A stretch of DNA of 64,000 nt. It comes from Clostridium fessum (lineage in GTDB: Bacteria; Bacillota; Clostridia; Lachnospirales; Lachnospiraceae). Location of the stretch: the NCBI RefSeq assembly GCF_003024715.1, contig NZ_PYLO01000006.1, positions 62,001-126,000 on the forward strand. Direction: 5' to 3'. The position numbers were made by a program, and so were the translations under genes. Shown here piece by piece: positions 35,056 through 44,172 of this stretch. Within the stretch, counting starts at the first letter, position 1, and every line of letters begins with the position of its first letter. The notes beneath the pieces are model-generated. The model did not search any database. It saw only the letters and a program-made list of their open reading frames with translations, and was not told the DNA's origin.

Positions 35056-36303
35056 CTACTTGCTTACAATCAGGCCTCTAACTGCCCACTCATAATTTTC
35101 CACCGCTTTGGTATATTCCAGCTCGGCGGTCTTATACGATGCCACGCTGCTGAGCCAGGAACACTCAAGCCCCAAATAATTGGCTCTTGAGAGCATTCCC
35201 AGTGCGTTCTGGCGCTTTGCCGCCTCGTAACTCTGCGCGGCCGCCTGATATCCGGCTGCTGCACTGTCATACGCCTGCTTCTTGGATACTACCGCCGCAT
35301 AGAGGTTCTGGATTGTGATCGCCACCGAATCCTCGGTATAAGCAACGTTTCTTTTTTTGACCGTACGGTTGGAAGAACCCGTTGCCTTATTTGCACGTAC
35401 CGACATCAGATCATAATTCGCACTGACTGCCGCCTGTGTATCGGTACCCAGATCCATTGCCGCGATCCGGGACGCATCCGGAACCGGCACATCCGCAAAG
35501 GTTACCGGCGCATCCGCGCCAAATCCAAGTAGCATTAAAATATTCTGTTTGAGCTGCAATGCCCCGTTTTCTGCCTGCTGGGCGCTGGAATTGGCCTGTT
35601 GCAGCGCCTTCTGCGCCGTCAGGACCTCCTGCGCGGAAGCACGGCCGAGCGCCTGCATCTTCTGTGCGGCATCGGCATTTACCTGGCACATTTCCACATT
35701 CTTTTTCGCTGTTTCCACCTGCGGGAGCAGTTCCTCATACTGGATGAGCAAGTTCTGCACCGCCTTGACTAACTTATTCTTTGTCTGACGCAGGGTCCGG
35801 GCATAGGTGCCGGAAAGCTCCTTGTTCGTAAGCTTTGCCCCCTGTTTGCGCAGCTCTCTCGCTGCCGCCTTGTAGCCCTCAAACAGCTCTCTCGTCTCCG
35901 CATCCATATCGTCGGACTTCAGGTCCATCGCATCTTCCATGAGGGCGCTCGCCTCTGCCGCCAGGGCAGTTCCCGCCGACTGGCTGGTCGTCTGGCTGTA
36001 GAGCTGGGAACGCAGGTTTAAGTACGTGCTGTTGTACCCCTCGATTCGCCATGCGATCTCGCCATATTCCAGCGTCCCATCCTCTAGCTGTTCTTTGGTG
36101 TACGGGGAAGTTTCCTCCTCCACCTCGGTATTGCCGCCCGTCAGCACCGGACCGGTCGCATCGTCGCCAACCAGCGCATCTGAGCCGATCCCCGGCGTTT
36201 TAGCCGCATATGCCGGCATCGTCATAGCCGTGCTGACTAACGCCGCCTGTAAAAGAATGGCAAACAGTTTTTTCCTGTTTTTCTTCATCTTACTCATCTT
36301 CAT
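35056..36303 (-). CDS. TolC-like secreted coiled-coil protein (first copy)
   Basis: A 415-residue paralogue of the next gene, with signal peptide KKLFAILLQAALVSTAMTMP then AYA|AKT. It shows the TolC-type twofold repeat: KMQALGRASAQEVLTAQKAL in the first half and KRQNALGMLSRANYLGLECS in the second. The helical arms are alanine- and glutamine-rich. The ATG at 36303 overlaps the TetR stop (ATGA); ATG 36297 has better spacing to AAAGGAA and is an alternative. Both copies end in a similar YEWAxxG tail. The two may form a mixed assembly with the RND pump. Confidence 0.75.
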   Translation of the reverse strand: MKMSKMKKNRKKLFAILLQAALVSTAMTMPAYAAKTPGIGSDALVGDDATGPVLTGGNTEVEEETSPYTKEQLEDGTLEYGEIAWRIEGYNSTYLNLRSQLYSQTTSQSAGTALAAEASALMEDAMDLKSDDMDAETRELFEGYKAAARELRKQGAKLTNKELSGTYARTLRQTKNKLVKAVQNLLIQYEELLPQVETAKKNVEMCQVNADAAQKMQALGRASAQEVLTAQKALQQANSSAQQAENGALQLKQNILMLLGFGADAPVTFADVPVPDASRIAAMDLGTDTQAAVSANYDLMSVRANKATGSSNRTVKKRNVAYTEDSVAITIQNLYAAVVSKKQAYDSAAAGYQAAAQSYEAAKRQNALGMLSRANYLGLECSWLSSVASYKTAELEYTKAVENYEWAVRGLIVSK

Positions 36304-36959
36304 TTCCTTTCGGCGCTCTGCGCGCCCGCTCCCGATTCTATCCCAGCGCCCCGTTTCAGGATGCCGAGTGTCAGGGCAAACCGTTCCCGGATACGGTTTT
36401 CCGGAACTCCGTCGTGAAAGCTCTTGATCTCCATCGCGATCGCCATCATCGCCATGCGGAAAAAACTCATATATTCCTCCCAGCCCATCTTCCGCAAGGA
36501 TTTTCCCACGCACGACTCATAGGCGGCACGTTCCAGCTTCCGTCCACGCACGGCGCGTGGACTGTCCGGATCGGAGCTGAATATATCAAAGATCAGCGCC
36601 TCGCGGCTGCTGCACTCCATGATGTTGCGGATGAAATCGGTGCGTCTCTCATCGCGGCACAGGGCAAGCGAACCGTTTAAAAACTGCCCTAACATCTCCC
36701 AGATGTCCCCCTGCGCCTCTTCAAGGCAGCGCACGCCGCACTCATAAAATTCATTGATAAAACTCTCACACAGATATCCTAAAACATCCCATTTACTGTC
36801 AAAATACGTATAAAAACTGCCCCGGGAGATCCCGGCATCTTCTATCATACGGTTGAGCGATGCTTTTTCTATCGTTGTCCGCGTATATTCAGCCATACAC
36901 GCGTCCCGGATTTTCTTCTGTTTTTCCTCCGGCAATCGCTTAAATCGTTCCGACGGCAT
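36300..36959 (-). CDS. TetR-family regulator of the efflux operon
   Basis: A 219-residue protein with an N-terminal TetR helix-turn-helix: the recognition region is RMIEDAGISRGSFYTYFDSK at about 37-56, followed by the usual YFxxKxDVL extension. The C-terminal ligand domain is unrecognisable, as usual. It lies between the RND pump gene (88 bp upstream) and the first TolC-like gene (4-bp overlap), on the same strand, so it is likely part of the operon and its autoregulator. GGGGGAG precedes the ATG. Confidence 0.88.
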   Translation of the reverse strand: MPSERFKRLPEEKQKKIRDACMAEYTRTTIEKASLNRMIEDAGISRGSFYTYFDSKWDVLGYLCESFINEFYECGVRCLEEAQGDIWEMLGQFLNGSLALCRDERRTDFIRNIMECSSREALIFDIFSSDPDSPRAVRGRKLERAAYESCVGKSLRKMGWEEYMSFFRMAMMAIAMEIKSFHDGVPENRIRERFALTLGILKRGAGIESGAGAQSAERK

Positions 36960-37047
36960 CTTCTTCTCCCCCTTTTTCTATCCGTACAGGCAGCTTCCCC
37001 GCCCCGGGTCCGCCGCCTGACAGATTCACTGCTTAACCTGCTTTTCC

Positions 37048-40000
37048 TTAGTCGCAGTCCAGCTTATCATACTCATCTTCTTTGCCTTTTCCCATGTTAT
37101 AAACCACCCGGTAGAAGGACGGAAGCAGTACCAGCGTCAGGATCGTCGCCGCAACCAGACCGCCGACGTTTACAAGCGCTAAGCCCTGCATCATCTTGCC
37201 CGCCTTACCAAATGCCAGACAGTTCGGGATCATCGCAATGATGGTCGTCAGTGTCGTCATGCAGATTGGGCGTACACGGATCGCACCGGCTTCTACCAGC
37301 GCCTCGTCTAACGGCATCTCCATCCGCAGCTGGTTCACCGTATCCACGTATAAAATACCGTTGTTTACAACCGTACCGACCAGCATCAGGAAACCAAGCA
37401 TGGAGTTCATACTGATCGGGCAGTCCGCCAGAAACAGGAATCCAAAGGAACCGATCAAACTGAACGGGATCGTTGCCATAACCATCAGGGAGAATTTCGG
37501 GGACTCAAACTGGATCGCCATGACAATGAAAATCAGAAAGATCGCTGTGACAAGCGCCATTCCCAACGCGGAAAGCTCCTCGCCCATCGACTCATCCAGG
37601 CTATTGGTCGCCATCTCAACGCCGTACGGGAATTCCCAGTTCTGCACGAAGCTCTTGACATCTTTTTCAGCCGTCTTCTTATAATCTGCCTGTGCCTGCA
37701 TCGTGATCGATACCTGGTACTGTTTCTCTTTTCGTGAAATCTCCTGTGGGCTATCCTGGTAGTAGATCTCTGCCAGATCCTCCAGCGGAAGCGTATTACC
37801 CGTCGCCGTCGTGATCATCATGCCCTGCAGTTTCGCGATGGAATCGTAGCGATCCGGCGCAAATTCTACCTTCACGTCCTGATCATTGCCGTTGACGGAG
37901 ATCGTCGCCGCTTTCACACCGCTTAAATTACTGTATACCATCGAACCGATGCTGGCCGGGGTCAGTCCCTCTGCCTCTGCCTTAACCGGATCCACATTTA
38001 CCTTGATAACCGGCGCCGCATTCTCAACAGAAGAATGTACCTGCATAACATCCTCGCGCTTGCGAAGCTCAGTTACCAGATCATCCGCTGCCTTCTTTAG
38101 GGTGTCGTAATCGGTACTCTGCAGATCCACCTCAATTGAATCACCGCTGCTCATGCTGCTGCTCATACTGCTGCTGCCCTGTTCCAAGGTAATGGTCGCA
38201 TCAACGTAGTTCTGTGTCGCATATCTCCACTTCTCGATAACCTCGTCCGTGGAAAGTTTTCTCTTATCTTTTAAGTAGGCATTCAGCGTCACATCACTTC
38301 CGGAAGTCATGCTGACACCACTGTTTCCATATGTCATCAGGTAATGATCCACATCCTCGTCTGTCTCTACCATATTTTCCAGATCGAGCACAGTGTCACG
38401 GATCGCCGATACCGAATAACCCGGTTTCGTCTTGATCGTCATCGTGACGATACCTTCATCGATCGAAGACATCAGCTCCAGGTTCAGTCTGGACGCCATG
38501 AGGATGGACAGGACAACCAGCACTGCAGTCGTTCCGAATACAAGCGCATAGCGCTTGATGACATGCGGCATATGCTTGCGATACCAGCCCTGGATGCCTT
38601 TGATTATACGTCCTGCCGGCGCATGATCCTTCTCAACCGGATGCCAGAACATATAGCAGAGCGGCACGATGATGACTGCTGAGAATAAGGAAGCCGTCAT
38701 ACAGAAAATGATCGTGTACCCGAGCTGTGTAAAGAGCTGTCCAGACATACCATTTAACATCAGAAGCGGAATAAATACAACACAGGTTGTCAGCGTACCG
38801 CCGGTGATCGAGCCGATCATCGTGCGCGTACCTTCCAGCGCCGCATCATAGAAATCCAGTTTTTCCTTTGCCCGGAAACATCCGTCGAGGACGTTGATCG
38901 AGTTATCAACCATCATACCTACACCGAGAACGAGCGACGTCAGGGAAATAATATTCATTGAGAATCCCATCGCCGCCATACAAATGATCGCCAATACAAC
39001 GGAGATCGGAATGGACGTACCTACGATGACCGACGCACGCAAATCGCCATAGAATAAGAACAGAATGATCATGGACAGGATGATCGCCAGGATCAGGGTC
39101 TGGATTACGCTGCTTAAAGACTGTTTCAGCGTGTCACTGGCATCATCTACCACGGTGATTTTAAGACCCGGATACTGCTTTTCAATTTCCTGCACCTTCT
39201 TGGTTACCTGGTTGGAAACCTCGATCGCGGTGGAACTCTGCTGTTTTTTGATTCCCAGGGAGATAACATCTTCGCCATTGTAACGTCCGATCGAGCTTGC
39301 ATCCTCCAGCGCCTCATAGACATTTGCGATATCAGAAAGATGGATCGTCTCACCGTTTGCCAGCGGAAGTACGACATTTTTCAGACTTTCCGTGCTCTTA
39401 AATTCGTTGCCGACACTGACGTCGAGATCCTGTTTTCCAACCCGGACATCGCCCGCCGGGATCGTGAAATCGGCGGCACCGACTAACTGTGCAACCGTAT
39501 TCATATTCAGGTGGTACTGTGCCAGTTTTTCCGGAATCAGTTCCACGCGGGTGTAGCTATCCTGACCGCCGGCAATCGAAACCTCGCCGACCGAGCTTAA
39601 TTTCTCAAACTCAGGAACAATTTTGTCATCTACATATGTATAAAGGTTCTGATCAGCGTCGCCGCTGACTGCCAGCGTAACCGTCGCCATCGAGTTGATA
39701 TCCAGCTCCATGATATTCGGATCGTTGGCATCGTCCGGCAGATCGCTCTGAATGCCATCTATCGCCTTTTTCAGGTTAATGTATGCGGTATCCATGTTGG
39801 TACCGTACTCATACTGGACAATGACGATCGATACATTTTCACGGGAAATGGACTGTACCTTATCGACCGAGTCCAATGATGTGATCGCATCTTCTTCTTT
39901 CTTGGTAACCAGATCGGTTACGTCCTCCGGGCTGGCTCCCGGATACACCGTAGCGATGATTAACATCGGCATCTCCATCTCTGGCGTCAGTTCCAGCTTC

Positions 40001-40098
40001 ATGCCCATGACGGACTGAAGGCCGAAGTACGCGATGGTAATCAGACAGAGAATGATGGTAACCGGACGCCGCAGTGCGAGTTTTGTCAGTCGAATCAT
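37048..40098 (-). CDS. RND-family efflux pump (AcrB/HAE1-like)
   Basis: A 1016-residue proton-driven exporter with the RND layout: N-terminal helix (MIRLTKLALRRPVTIILCLI), a large extracytoplasmic domain, helices 2-6, a second large domain and helices 8-12. Helix 4 has VLGVGMMVDNSINVLDG; the first of the AcrB Asp pair is kept and the second is Asn, common in Firmicute pumps. A Ser/Met-rich stretch (SSSMSSSMSSGDS) lies in the second large loop near residue 650. Its first 4 bases overlap the adaptor gene. Substrates are unknown (drugs, bile compounds or lipids are possible). Confidence 0.93.
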   Translation of the reverse strand: MIRLTKLALRRPVTIILCLITIAYFGLQSVMGMKLELTPEMEMPMLIIATVYPGASPEDVTDLVTKKEEDAITSLDSVDKVQSISRENVSIVIVQYEYGTNMDTAYINLKKAIDGIQSDLPDDANDPNIMELDINSMATVTLAVSGDADQNLYTYVDDKIVPEFEKLSSVGEVSIAGGQDSYTRVELIPEKLAQYHLNMNTVAQLVGAADFTIPAGDVRVGKQDLDVSVGNEFKSTESLKNVVLPLANGETIHLSDIANVYEALEDASSIGRYNGEDVISLGIKKQQSSTAIEVSNQVTKKVQEIEKQYPGLKITVVDDASDTLKQSLSSVIQTLILAIILSMIILFLFYGDLRASVIVGTSIPISVVLAIICMAAMGFSMNIISLTSLVLGVGMMVDNSINVLDGCFRAKEKLDFYDAALEGTRTMIGSITGGTLTTCVVFIPLLMLNGMSGQLFTQLGYTIIFCMTASLFSAVIIVPLCYMFWHPVEKDHAPAGRIIKGIQGWYRKHMPHVIKRYALVFGTTAVLVVLSILMASRLNLELMSSIDEGIVTMTIKTKPGYSVSAIRDTVLDLENMVETDEDVDHYLMTYGNSGVSMTSGSDVTLNAYLKDKRKLSTDEVIEKWRYATQNYVDATITLEQGSSSMSSSMSSGDSIEVDLQSTDYDTLKKAADDLVTELRKREDVMQVHSSVENAAPVIKVNVDPVKAEAEGLTPASIGSMVYSNLSGVKAATISVNGNDQDVKVEFAPDRYDSIAKLQGMMITTATGNTLPLEDLAEIYYQDSPQEISRKEKQYQVSITMQAQADYKKTAEKDVKSFVQNWEFPYGVEMATNSLDESMGEELSALGMALVTAIFLIFIVMAIQFESPKFSLMVMATIPFSLIGSFGFLFLADCPISMNSMLGFLMLVGTVVNNGILYVDTVNQLRMEMPLDEALVEAGAIRVRPICMTTLTTIIAMIPNCLAFGKAGKMMQGLALVNVGGLVAATILTLVLLPSFYRVVYNMGKGKEDEYDKLDCD

Positions 40099-41216
40099 TC
40101 TTTGTCACCTGCCTCTGTCGTCTCCGCTGCTGTCTCATTGTTTCCGTCTGTCTGCGCGCCATCGGTATCCTGTGCTAACAGGACTTCTCCCTGATCCACC
40201 AGCTCGTTGCTCCAGCTCACGATGACCTGGCTGTCACTCGTCAGACCCGATTTTACTTCCATATTTTCATCGTCATAGATACCTGCTTCGATCTCGGTCT
40301 TCTCCGCTTTTCCATCCTCATAGAGATATACAAACGGGGCACCGTTGTCATAGCTGACTGCATCGACCGGAACGGTCAGCACCTGGCTGACATGGTCCAT
40401 GATAACCGTCATTTTTACGCGAGAACCATTCGTAAGACCTGCTGCATCCGGCACCATCGCACGCGCGTCATAAAGGCCGCTGCTCTCGTTGACCATAGAT
40501 CCGATTTCGGTTACAGTACCGGTGTAATCCGCACCATTTTTCTCCAGCGTCACGCTGTCGCCCAACTCCATCGTCTGGTGGATCTTCTCGGTGATGCCGA
40601 ATTTAACCTGTAACTGGCTGGCACCGGAGATCGTGCAGATCTCGCCTGCCGGAGATACATGATCATGCGGCTCGACGCTCCGGGACTCGATCACACCGTC
40701 GATCGGCGCCGTCACGGTCGTGTATTTCACCTGCAGATCGTACTGGTTCTTCGCAGATTCATAGGAAATCTTCGCATTCTGTGCGCTGTTTTGTGCCTGC
40801 TCCATCGCCTCCTGGGAGACAAAACCATCAGCAAAGAGCGCCTGGGTACGGCTTAAATTGCTGTCCGCATTCTTTAAGGCAACGGAAGCCGCATCCACCT
40901 GTAGCTTTAACGCTGTCAACGCGTCGGAATCGATCTTGCACAGCGCCTGCCCTGCCTGGACCGTATCACCCGCCTGGAAGTAAACCTCCAGCACCTCGCC
41001 GCTCATCTTCGGCATGACGCTCGCGCGGGACTGCGGCTCTACCAGTCCGGTCAGATCCGTGTACAAGCTGATGTCCTGACGAACCGGATTTTCTACTCTT
41101 ACGGTTGGACGGGATTCATATTCCACCGCCGTATTCTTATGACCGCATCGGGACAAAACGACAGCGCCAACAACTACAATCGCAGCCAGCGCCAGAATCT
41201 TTCCTCTTTTTTTCAT
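40095..41216 (-). CDS. Membrane fusion (adaptor) protein of RND efflux system
   Basis: HlyD/AcrA-type adaptor, 373 residues. An N-terminal membrane segment (LALAAIVVVGAVVLSRC) ends in Cys24; Arg before Cys makes it a poor lipobox, so it may be a simple anchor. The barrel-sandwich lipoyl halves (VMPKMSGEVLEVYFQAGDTV and VTAPIDGVIESRSVEPHDHV) surround a helical hairpin, followed by a beta-barrel domain and an acidic tail. ATG 41216 follows GGAGGAAATT; the earlier ATG at 41228 contains the ribosome site. It is the first gene of the operon. Confidence 0.92.
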   Translation of the reverse strand: MKKRGKILALAAIVVVGAVVLSRCGHKNTAVEYESRPTVRVENPVRQDISLYTDLTGLVEPQSRASVMPKMSGEVLEVYFQAGDTVQAGQALCKIDSDALTALKLQVDAASVALKNADSNLSRTQALFADGFVSQEAMEQAQNSAQNAKISYESAKNQYDLQVKYTTVTAPIDGVIESRSVEPHDHVSPAGEICTISGASQLQVKFGITEKIHQTMELGDSVTLEKNGADYTGTVTEIGSMVNESSGLYDARAMVPDAAGLTNGSRVKMTVIMDHVSQVLTVPVDAVSYDNGAPFVYLYEDGKAEKTEIEAGIYDDENMEVKSGLTSDSQVIVSWSNELVDQGEVLLAQDTDGAQTDGNNETAAETTEAGDKE

Positions 41217-41312
41217 AATTTCCTCCATCTATGCTTGTTCTTGGTAAAAATTTTTCTCAGTCTATATTTTACTCATCTCGTATACACTTTGCCACTCCCA
41301 AGTTCGGACAGG

Positions 41313-41322
41313 TGTGTACACA
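41313..41322. promoter_or_regulatory. Candidate TetR operator
   Basis: TGTGTACACA, a perfect 10-bp palindrome about 100 bp upstream of the adaptor start, a plausible half of a TetR-family site. Confidence 0.35.
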
Positions 41323-41493
41323 AATTCGCCAAAATGTATCTATCCATGTTCATCTTTTTTTCATGGCACCCGAATTCTCCTGCCGCTGACCGTTTTTTCC
41401 GGGTACATGACAGCAAAAACGCAGAAAAAACCAACCAAATACCGCTGATTCCTCCTGCGTTTCCTTGTTCCATTTTCTAATTGATAATAATTC

Positions 41494-41543
41494 GTAACTG
41501 TTCAGTACCTTCACAGTCACGCGCAGACCTACTGAACAGTTAC
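41494..41543. repeat. Intergenic palindromic repeat, type C copy 2
   Basis: GTAACTGTTCAGTA and TACTGAACAGTTAC again form perfect 14-bp arms, with the same loop start CCTTCACAGTCACGCGCAG but without the 11-bp loop duplication seen at 27070. Confidence 0.88.
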
Positions 41544-41576
41544 AATAATTCTCAAAACTGCCGGAAACCTGCTTTC

Positions 41577-42128
41577 CTAACGGACCTGCATAGGGTCACG
41601 CCCGGTGCATTTGCGGATCACGCTCATGAACGTGGCGACGCGCTCCTTCACATCCGCCTCATCCTTAAACGGCGCGTCAAACGCAACTCCCATAACCGAG
41701 AAAATGATGATCTGCACCGCCATCGCCGCCTCCGGCATCGTCAGGTTCTTAAACATACCAATCCGCTCCAGATGGTTATAAAAATACTGGTACACCTTTT
41801 CTCCCATCTGACGGCGCAGCGCCATGAACTGTACCGACTCGGACAATGCCCTGATATGCTTCTGATTTTCCATGATATACATATACAGCTGTGTCAGCGC
41901 CTTCTCCGGATCTGGCTGGCTCATCGTCTCTTCCATGACGCGCTTCATCTCGCGTTCCATCCGGTATTCCATCAAATCATATATATCTTTAAAGTAATAA
42001 TAAAATGTTTTTCTTGTGATCCGGCTCCGCTCGACCAGCGCCGTGACCGTGATCTTCTCGACCGGTCTTTCCGACTCCAGCTCGATATAAGCCTCTACAA
42101 TCCGTTCCTTCGTATTTCCCTGCTGCAT
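41577..42128 (-). CDS. TetR-family transcriptional regulator
   Basis: A 183-residue regulator with a TetR helix-turn-helix (ITVTALVERSRITRKTFYYY near 25-45, followed by FKDIYDLMEY) and a C-terminal domain of the type seen in Firmicute TetR proteins near membrane genes. ATG 42128 has GGAGG 8 bp upstream; the longer upstream frame covers the promoter. It sits upstream of the efflux operon on the same strand, separated by a palindromic repeat, and may control it or itself. A dyad lies across its promoter. Confidence 0.85.
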   Translation of the reverse strand: MQQGNTKERIVEAYIELESERPVEKITVTALVERSRITRKTFYYYFKDIYDLMEYRMEREMKRVMEETMSQPDPEKALTQLYMYIMENQKHIRALSESVQFMALRRQMGEKVYQYFYNHLERIGMFKNLTMPEAAMAVQIIIFSVMGVAFDAPFKDEADVKERVATFMSVIRKCTGRDPMQVR

Positions 42129-42160
42129 ACTCTTTTCCTCCGGCAAACCGTTGTTGTTTA

Positions 42161-42189
42161 AGTATAGTTTATAATTCAACAAACTGCAA
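42161..42189 (-). promoter_or_regulatory. Promoter and dyad of the second TetR gene
   Basis: TTGCAG (42184-42189), 17 bp, TATACT (42161-42166). AGTTT-N10-AAACT (42166-42185) spans the spacer, a likely autorepression site. Confidence 0.65.
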
Positions 42190-42224
42190 GTATTGCCTGA
42201 AATTTCCATGTTCCTGCGATGAAT

Positions 42225-42300
42225 CGTTACTGTTCACGCATGCGTGCCCAGTAACGGAATTTGCCGTGGCTTCGCATTCAAATACGGCAAATTCCTGCTG
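42225..42300. repeat. Intergenic palindromic repeat, type A copy 2
   Basis: CGTTACTGTTCACG opens the element; CACGCATGCGTG is a perfect palindrome inside it. GGAATTTGCCGT and ACGGCAAATTCC follow as a second hairpin. It differs from the copy at 34978 at about five positions. Confidence 0.9.
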
Positions 42301-42314
42301 CCACCACGTTTTCT

Positions 42315-42406
42315 TACGGCACTTTCGGTTCCAAAAGTGCCTACCCGTGAACAGTAACGATGAATCCGCGTTACTGTTCACGCAAACGTGCTTACTTGTG
42401 AACAGC
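42315..42406. repeat. Intergenic palindromic repeat, type B copy 2 with type A arms
   Basis: GGCACTTT...AAAAGTGCC hairpin (like 9352-9405), then CGTGAACAGTAACG (42346-42359) and its exact complement CGTTACTGTTCACG (42369-42382). The element reaches into the 3' end of the antiporter gene, where CTTACTTGTGAACAG holds its last codons and stop. Confidence 0.85.
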
Positions 42407-44071
42407 AGCCGATACGGCCGGTCCGATTTCGTGTTTCACACGCCCTTCCACCTGCGGCAGTTTCTGCGAGTATACAACCACCCGGTCGCCTTCCAGTATC
42501 TGCGTACCGCCGTCTGGAATGATGATCTGGCTGCCCCGCTTTATCATCACAATGATCGTATTCTTATAGAAGCGCGCCTCCGCGATCTTCTTACCACACC
42601 AGCGGTGATCTGGTGTCATCAAAATCTCTTTTAAAAGGATTCCCTGGCTGTCCGTAAAGCCCTCTGCACCCAAGACGACGGTATCCCCTTCCTGAATTAC
42701 AGTCTGTCCTTTGGGCACAATCGTCTGCGCGCCGCGCCGGATCACTGTGATTAACATACCCGGAAGCATCTCGATCTCACAGATTTTACGGTTTTTCCAC
42801 GGATGATTGTCCCCGATCGGAAGCTGCACGAACTGAATCTGCATATCGCCCGTATAGTCCGAGAACGTCCGCATGACATCGGTCGAGTTGTCGATCATGT
42901 CACATTTTTCTGCCACCTTCGGAAGCAGCGAACCCTGAAAAATGATGGAAAATAAAACAACGCAGAACACAATGTGGAATATATCATATTTCATATATCC
43001 CTCACTGAGCGTCGCCATGATCGCAAATACGATTGATGCCGCACCGCGCAGACCCGCCCAGGAAATAACCAGATACTGCCCGATCGGCGGTTTCGACGGC
43101 GCGAGCAGCAAGCCAACCGCCGCCGGACGCGCCACAAATGTTAAAAACAATGCGATTGCGATCGACGGAAGCACGATCGACGGCATCTGCGAAGGAAACG
43201 CCAGAAGTCCCAGTAAGAAAAACAGAAGCATCTGCATCATACCGGTAAACGCATCAAAGAAGCCAACCAGCGCTTTCTGGTTCTTCAGCTCCTGATTTCC
43301 GAGGATAATACCGGTCAAATACACACTTAAGTAGCCATTTCCGCCAATCTGGGATGCAAGCGCGTAGGAAATGATTGCCGCCGCAAAGACAAAGATCGTG
43401 TCAAATCCCTCGCCATAAAAGGCATACCGCTTTAAAAGCCATGTCACCAGAAACGCGATCGCCGCGCCGGTCAAAAGCCCGAATGCGAGCTGGCGGATCA
43501 AAAGCAGAACCGCCGAACCGCCGCTCACACTCCCCGTCATCGCAGACAGCAGAATCACCGTCATCATGTACGCAAACGGGTCGTTGCTTCCGCTCTCTAA
43601 CTCCAGCATGGATGCCGTGCCGTATTTGAGGTTCAGCTTGCGCGAACGCAGGATCGAGAACACGGATGCCGCATCGGTCGATCCAAGAACTGCGCCGAGA
43701 AGCATTCCTTCCATCAGTGCCATCTTAAGCACCAGATGACAGAACAGGCCGGTCAAAAGCGCCGTCAGCACTACACCCACCGAGGATAACAAAATCGACC
43801 GCCCCGCGACCGGCTTCGCCTCACTCCAGCGCGTGCCGAACCCGCCGTAAAACATGATAAAAATCAGTGCCACCGAGCAGACCTGTTCCGCCAGTGCAAA
43901 ATTGCCGAATGGAATCTTAAAAATACCGTCCGATCCAAACAGCATTCCCAGCATAATAAAAATAAACAACGTCGGCACCCCCAGCCGCCCCGAAAGACGG
44001 CTTCCCGCGATGCAGACAAGGATAATAATCGCTACGACCAGAAGCGCAAATGAAGTTGAAATATGTATCAT
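42392..44071 (-). CDS. Potassium/proton antiporter, CPA1 family with TrkA-C domains
   Basis: Exports K+ (or Na+) in exchange for H+; 559 residues. The membrane part (about 1-390) has the CPA1 signature ESGSNDPFAYMM (transport Asp) and SWAGLRGAASIVFA. The cytoplasmic tail has a TrkA-C domain (about 405-490) and a further similar segment (to 545), as in NhaP2/CvrA-type proteins that respond to nucleotides or ions. AAAGGA directly abuts the ATG, an unusually short spacing, but no better start exists. The last codons lie in a palindromic repeat. Confidence 0.9.
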   Translation of the reverse strand: MIHISTSFALLVVAIIILVCIAGSRLSGRLGVPTLFIFIMLGMLFGSDGIFKIPFGNFALAEQVCSVALIFIMFYGGFGTRWSEAKPVAGRSILLSSVGVVLTALLTGLFCHLVLKMALMEGMLLGAVLGSTDAASVFSILRSRKLNLKYGTASMLELESGSNDPFAYMMTVILLSAMTGSVSGGSAVLLLIRQLAFGLLTGAAIAFLVTWLLKRYAFYGEGFDTIFVFAAAIISYALASQIGGNGYLSVYLTGIILGNQELKNQKALVGFFDAFTGMMQMLLFFLLGLLAFPSQMPSIVLPSIAIALFLTFVARPAAVGLLLAPSKPPIGQYLVISWAGLRGAASIVFAIMATLSEGYMKYDIFHIVFCVVLFSIIFQGSLLPKVAEKCDMIDNSTDVMRTFSDYTGDMQIQFVQLPIGDNHPWKNRKICEIEMLPGMLITVIRRGAQTIVPKGQTVIQEGDTVVLGAEGFTDSQGILLKEILMTPDHRWCGKKIAEARFYKNTIIVMIKRGSQIIIPDGGTQILEGDRVVVYSQKLPQVEGRVKHEIGPAVSAAVHK

Positions 44072-44091
44072 TCCTTTCTATGTTTAGTAGG

Positions 44092-44123
44092 TATCATAAA
44101 TGTGGTGTTTTTATAATGATACA
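44092..44123. promoter_or_regulatory. Inverted repeat upstream of the antiporter gene
   Basis: GTATCAT-N18-ATGATAC; the same ATGATAC recurs at the antiporter start codon (44065-44071). It may be a regulatory site or chance. Confidence 0.25.
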
Positions 44124-44172
44124 ATATCTCTATGCCTCTTTCGTGTTAAGATTCCATTAAAAAGAGGAAATC

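Larger units (their letters stand above)
41217..41576. other. Region between second TetR gene and efflux operon
   Basis: These 360 bp hold the leader and promoter area of the efflux operon, a TGTGTACACA palindrome at 41313-41322 and a type C palindromic repeat at 41494-41543. No gene is seen. No convincing -35/-10 pair was found, though AT-rich -10-like sequence occurs near 41260-41275. Confidence 0.5.

Noticed and set aside
34978..42406. CRISPR array
   Set aside because: The repeats are dispersed, palindromic and of different types, with no regular spacers and no cas genes.
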